A DNA stretch of 58,444 bases, taken from the NCBI GenBank assembly GCA_035415725.1, contig DAOOGN010000010.1:1-58444 (forward strand), in the 5' to 3' direction. Of this stretch, positions 54,921 through 58,444 are shown piece by piece. Numbering within the stretch: position 1 is the stretch's first letter; each line of letters opens with the position of its first letter. The translations under genes and the position numbers were made by a program. Below the pieces are notes generated by a model, which had not been told where the DNA came from, made no database searches, and was given only the letters and a program-made list of their open reading frames with translations. The DNA is from DSWT01 sp035415725 (lineage in GTDB: Bacteria; Chloroflexota; Anaerolineae; B4-G1; SLSP01).

Positions 54921-57900
54921 GCGTGATTTCAATATCTGGCTACGGCTCGCGCCGTTGCTCCTGGCCGTGCCGGCGATCCAGCCCTTCCTGGGTAACGAAC
55001 TCACCGCCGGCTACGACAACGTCTTGCACCTCTGGCGTAGCCTCGAAGCCGACCAGATGCTCGGGCAAGGCATCCTCTACACTCGCTGGTTCCCCGACAT
55101 GGTCTTTGGCCTCGGCTATCCCATGCTCTTGTTCAACCCGCCGCTCTCGGCGCTGCTGGCGGCCCTGTTCCACCGGCTAGGGCTGGATTGGCCCCTCGCC
55201 ATCAACGGCGTCTTCGCCGTGGGGACACTCTTCTCCGGCTGGACAACCTGGCTCTGGGTCCGCGACTTGCGCCGCACCGCACCCCCCCTCGAACGTGAAA
55301 TCGCCGCCCTGGCCGCCGCCCTGGTGATGGTCACACTGCCGTTCCATGCCTACGTCAACTATCATCGCGCCAGTATGAGCGAAGCGCTGGCCTGGGCCTT
55401 CCCCTCCCTCATTCTTTGGGGATTGGGACGCTGGCAGCGCCACGCCGAACGCCGTGGGCTGTGGGCGGCGGCGGGCGGTCTGGCGGCCATGTTACTCACG
55501 CACGATGCCTTCGCCTACCTGCTGCTGCCGCTTCTGGTGGCCTGGGTCGTAGCCGGCGCGCTTGATGAGCGCAGTTGGCGCGCAGTCTGGCGCGGCGTTT
55601 GGGCGCTGGGACTGGGGATCGGCATCGCGGCGTTCTTCTGGCTCCCTTCGATTCTGGAACGGGGCCATGTGCAGTTCGAGCGCGTGTTGAGCTACCGCTA
55701 TTCGGCCAGCTTCGTGGCGCTGACGACCTTGCTGGAGCCGCCGCGCGCCTTCGATACCAGCCTGCTCAATCCCTGGCTGCCCAAAGGAATCGGACTGCTG
55801 CCGGCGCTGTGTATGCTGCCGACGTTGCCCGTCCTCATTTCGCTGCGCCGTAAGGCAGGCTTTGGGCAACTTTTCATCTTATGGATAACGACCCTCGGCT
55901 ACGTGTGGCTCGCCATGCCTGCCGCCGCCTGGTTCTGGAAGCTGATCCCGCCACTGGCGTTTTTGCACTTCCCCTGGCGCTTTCTCTCGCCGGCCGCCGT
56001 GGGGGTCGCTGCACTTGCCGGGAGCGGGTGTGGATGGTTAGCGCGGCGTTGGACTCCCGCCGGCCCGCTGCTGCTCATGGTGTTGAGCCTGGGCGCCCTC
56101 GGTTGGCTCTATCCGCCCCATACCGATCTCTCCCAACCGGCGACGCTCGCCGGAATGCTCGACTACGAACATCAAACCGGCTGGCTCGGCGGGACGACCT
56201 TTGGCGAACTGCTGCCCAAGACCGTGCAGCAACTTCCGTCGGATAATCCCCTGGAAGCAGACCTGCGTGCCGGGCGCGAGCCGGTGCGCCTGCGTCCCGA
56301 AGACCTGCCCGCCGGCGCGACCATCCACGCGGCCGATTACGGACCGAATCGTGCACGGGTAATCGTGGAATCGCCCGTCCCCTTTCGCGCCCGCTACTGG
56401 ACGTTCGCCTATCCCGGCTGGCGCGTGCGGATCGACGGCGCGACTGTGCCTATCATTCCCAGCGAACCGGAGGGGCTGATTACCTTCGACGTGCCGGCCG
56501 GACGCCACACGCTGGAGATTCACTTTGGTGAAACCCCCGGGCGGCTTGTCGCGGATGCGCTCTCGGTGCTCAGCCTGGCCCTGCTGCTGCTCAGTCACAA
56601 AAGAGCGCCTCGAGGTGACGCAACCCGTCCGGCGGAAATGCTGGAAACGTTCACTGCGACCGGTTTTTTCGCCCTGGGACTGGCCTTGCTTCTGGTCAAG
56701 ACACTGTGGATTGATCACTTCAACACCCCGCTGCGCTTGGCGAATCTTGAGGATAACCATTTGCGTCGTGTGGATGTTCCGCTGGACGTGACCTTCGACG
56801 GGCAGTTTCGACTCCTCGGCCACGACGCCTTGCCGACGACGCTGGCGGCAGATGCGCCTCTGGATGTGTGGACGTATTGGCAGGATACCGTCCCCGGCGG
56901 AACAGAGTATGGCGTGGGGATGGCACTCCAGGATGCCTACGGTGTCGCCTGGAACACGGCCACACCCTGGCCGCCCCCCTGGTATCGTGAGCCGCCCGCG
57001 ACCTATACCTGGCCCGCCGATCGGTACGCCGCCATCGCGCAACGGTACGAGCTGTGGTCTGGAACGCCGCCGGGCGTCTACACACTGACGTTGAGCGTCT
57101 TCGAGCCGGCATCCGCGTTCACTTACATAGCCCAAGATGCCACCGGACAGAGTCTGGGCACCGAGTTGACGCTGGGGACGGTGCGCATCACGCCGCCGCG
57201 CCGGCGGACCCAAGACGCGGCGACGCGCTTCAGCGTCAACAGTGACGCCGTCTGGGGACCGCTGCGGCTGATAGGCTACGATGTGGATCGGGAGATGGCG
57301 GCGCCCGGCGCGCTCATCCTGCTCACCTTCTTGTGGCAAGCCGACAGCGCGCCGCCGCTAGACTGTTCCGCGCAGGTGCAGCTTGTATCGGAGAGCGGCG
57401 CCATCGCCACTGAATTCACCTTGCCGCCGGTCCGTGCCGACTTCCCGACGACGCGCTGGCAGGCCGGCGACGTCTGGCGTGGACGGCATCTCGTGCGACT
57501 GCCCGCCACGCTCGACAGCGGGCGCTACCGCTGGACGGTGTCCGCCTGCCCGGAACTCAAGGCCACAGCCGCTTCCTCTCCATTGGCGTTTCTCGATGTG
57601 GAGGCCCCGCCGCGCCGTTGGGATGTGCCTCCCCTGGACATCATCACCAACGTGCCATTGGGCACAGAAGCCACGTTGTTGGGCGTGCAGGGCGCACCGG
57701 ACGCGGTCCATCCCGGCGATACCTTTTCCCTCACATTGGTCTGGCGTGCGGACGCCGTCATGGCCGAAAGCTACCGGGTCTTCGTCCACCTGAGCAGGCC
57801 GGACGGCGCACTCGTGGCGCAATCCGATGGCGAGCCGGCGGAGTGGTATCGTCCCACCACCGGCTGGGTGCCCGGCGAGATCGTGCTGGATCCACGGGTG

Positions 57901-58032
57901 TTGGAGCTTCCCGTTGACCTGCCGCCGGGCGTCTATCGCCTTCAGGCGGGATTGTACACCTTGAAGGAGGGCCGCCTGCGCACAGCGGACGGTGCAGATG
58001 CCATCCCTCTGGGAGAAATTATCGTTCAGTGA
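54895..58032 (+). CDS. Large YfhO-like / 6-pyruvoyl-tetrahydropterin-synthase-related membrane protein
   Basis: A 1045-residue protein. The first 560 residues or so hold a dozen hydrophobic helices, with GYDNVLHLWRSLEADQ after helix 1 as in GT-C-like membrane glycosyltransferases. RARYWTFAYPGWRVRIDGATVPI is the YfhO-type periplasmic motif. After a last helix near residue 600, two beta-sandwich segments follow, each with GHDALP/LLG-type strands and PPGVY...L turns. It probably builds or modifies an envelope glycan; substrate unknown. The start is GTG 54895 inside the DUF362 gene, suggesting coupling. Confidence 0.75.
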   Translation: MAAKTPSHKRDFNIWLRLAPLLLAVPAIQPFLGNELTAGYDNVLHLWRSLEADQMLGQGILYTRWFPDMVFGLGYPMLLFNPPLSALLAALFHRLGLDWPLAINGVFAVGTLFSGWTTWLWVRDLRRTAPPLEREIAALAAALVMVTLPFHAYVNYHRASMSEALAWAFPSLILWGLGRWQRHAERRGLWAAAGGLAAMLLTHDAFAYLLLPLLVAWVVAGALDERSWRAVWRGVWALGLGIGIAAFFWLPSILERGHVQFERVLSYRYSASFVALTTLLEPPRAFDTSLLNPWLPKGIGLLPALCMLPTLPVLISLRRKAGFGQLFILWITTLGYVWLAMPAAAWFWKLIPPLAFLHFPWRFLSPAAVGVAALAGSGCGWLARRWTPAGPLLLMVLSLGALGWLYPPHTDLSQPATLAGMLDYEHQTGWLGGTTFGELLPKTVQQLPSDNPLEADLRAGREPVRLRPEDLPAGATIHAADYGPNRARVIVESPVPFRARYWTFAYPGWRVRIDGATVPIIPSEPEGLITFDVPAGRHTLEIHFGETPGRLVADALSVLSLALLLLSHKRAPRGDATRPAEMLETFTATGFFALGLALLLVKTLWIDHFNTPLRLANLEDNHLRRVDVPLDVTFDGQFRLLGHDALPTTLAADAPLDVWTYWQDTVPGGTEYGVGMALQDAYGVAWNTATPWPPPWYREPPATYTWPADRYAAIAQRYELWSGTPPGVYTLTLSVFEPASAFTYIAQDATGQSLGTELTLGTVRITPPRRRTQDAATRFSVNSDAVWGPLRLIGYDVDREMAAPGALILLTFLWQADSAPPLDCSAQVQLVSESGAIATEFTLPPVRADFPTTRWQAGDVWRGRHLVRLPATLDSGRYRWTVSACPELKATAASSPLAFLDVEAPPRRWDVPPLDIITNVPLGTEATLLGVQGAPDAVHPGDTFSLTLVWRADAVMAESYRVFVHLSRPDGALVAQSDGEPAEWYRPTTGWVPGEIVLDPRVLELPVDLPPGVYRLQAGLYTLKEGRLRTADGADAIPLGEIIVQ

Positions 58033-58175
58033 TGGTGACGCACTAGGGAAAACTGCTATGCCGACCTGGCCGGTTTTTTGCAGTCGGTCAGGTCTGGCGC
58101 AAACTCACCCTAATCCTGAGACGCACCCATGTAAACCCGCCCATTGGCGCTTTGCCGCTTCTGCACTATGATTGT
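58033..58175 (+). other. Spacer after the last gene
   Basis: It holds a TTTTTT run after CTGGCCGG (58078-58090) with only a short stem, so at best a weak terminator, and a CAGGTCTGGCGCAAACTC fragment resembling the outer part of repeat D. No gene seen. Confidence 0.35.
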
Positions 58176-58444
58176 CTGTAACTATTCAGCCACCCTTGCC
58201 AGGTGGCGAACGGGACTTTGGGGAGGGCACATAATAGGTGACCCCTTCGGCAGGTGCTGACCCTCTCATTCCCCAACCCCCTTCTCCCCCGCCAGCGGGG
58301 AAGAAGGGGGCAAAAGGGGGGTGTGGCGGGCGGCGAAGCCGCCCGCCACACCCCCCAAAAAATCCCCCTTCCTGGGGGGAAGGGGGAAGGGGCTGATAGA
58401 AACACGCATATCTTGTCATACAGAAGCACCTGGCCTACCAAAGT
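58176..58444 (+). repeat. Dispersed repeat family D, copy 3 (runs off the window)
   Basis: It begins GTAACTATTCAGCCACCCTT and shares GCCAGGTGGCGAACGGGACT, TGACCCTCTCATTCC, GCTGATAGAAACACGC and AGCACCTGGCCTACCAAA with copies 1 and 2. It has an extra GC-rich block in the middle with a 19-bp perfect hairpin (58316-58356). Confidence 0.7.
58316..58356 (-). other. 19-bp perfect hairpin inside repeat D copy 3
   Basis: GGGGGGTGTGGCGGGCGGC (58316-58334) pairs without mismatch with 58338-58356 around GAA. A6 follows on the plus strand and TTTTG follows on the minus strand. It could stop transcription arriving on the minus strand from beyond the window, or be part of a mobile unit's fold. Confidence 0.55.

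Overview
The window is about 58 kb of bacterial chromosome, most likely from a Chloroflexota member, probably of the Anaerolineae type or a relative. This placement is an inference. It rests on a zinc-type S14, S4 and L36, an S12 with an extra internal segment, an EF-Tu with PGHRDY in place of PGHADY, a large insertion in RpoB, a decaprenyl-phosphate phosphoribosyltransferase-like UbiA protein, and many Thr/Pro-rich lipoproteins. No rRNA, tRNA or CRISPR array was found.

Region 1 (1-14460) is accessory and metabolic. It opens with the tail of a class III nucleotide cyclase, then an aspartate aminotransferase on the minus strand, an aldo/keto reductase, a DUF4013 membrane protein and a Nudix hydrolase. 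A broken PIN-domain toxin gene follows, with an intact small partner. Next comes a scattered catabolic set: an L-fucose/L-arabinose isomerase-like protein, an FAD/NAD oxidoreductase, a TIM-barrel sugar phosphate isomerase and a DUF1667 iron-sulfur-type protein. The first two are separated by about 1 kb packed with MITE-like elements. A membrane-bound hydrolase, a LysM lipoprotein and a PlsC acyltransferase close the region.

Region 2 (14461-39020) is the main transcription and translation block: rpoB, then rpsL-rpsG-fusA-tuf-rpsJ, rplC-D-W-B, rpsS, rplV, rpsC, rplP, rpmC, rpsQ, rplN-X-E, rpsZ, rpsH, rplF-R, rpsE, rpmD, rplO, secY, then rpmJ-rpsM-K-D-rpoA-rplQ-truA-rplM-rpsI. It ends in a good intrinsic terminator. 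It departs from the textbook order: rpoC is not behind rpoB, and adk-map-infA are not between secY and rpmJ. Recognisable promoters sit at both breaks. A structured leader with two mutually exclusive pairings precedes rplC.

Region 3 (39020-58444) starts with a minus-strand ubiA-family gene bracketed by inverted copies of a roughly 230-bp repeat. It continues with a Gmad2/GerMN lipoprotein, ruvB, a membrane kinase homologue lacking the DFG aspartate, a second PlsC-like acyltransferase, two small membrane proteins, a dus gene, an EFR1-type ferredoxin, a VIT1/CCC1 pseudogene, an MgtA-like P-type ATPase, a phosphofructokinase, a flippase-like membrane protein, a DUF362 protein and a very large YfhO-like membrane protein.

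Four dispersed non-coding repeat families (A-D) occur in the intergenic spaces. Two have terminal inverted repeats like MITEs. The strongest candidates for undescribed biology are the rplC leader, the tandem-repeat insertion in RpoB, the EF-Tu switch I variant, the membrane pseudokinase, the bracketed ubiA cassette and the MITE families.
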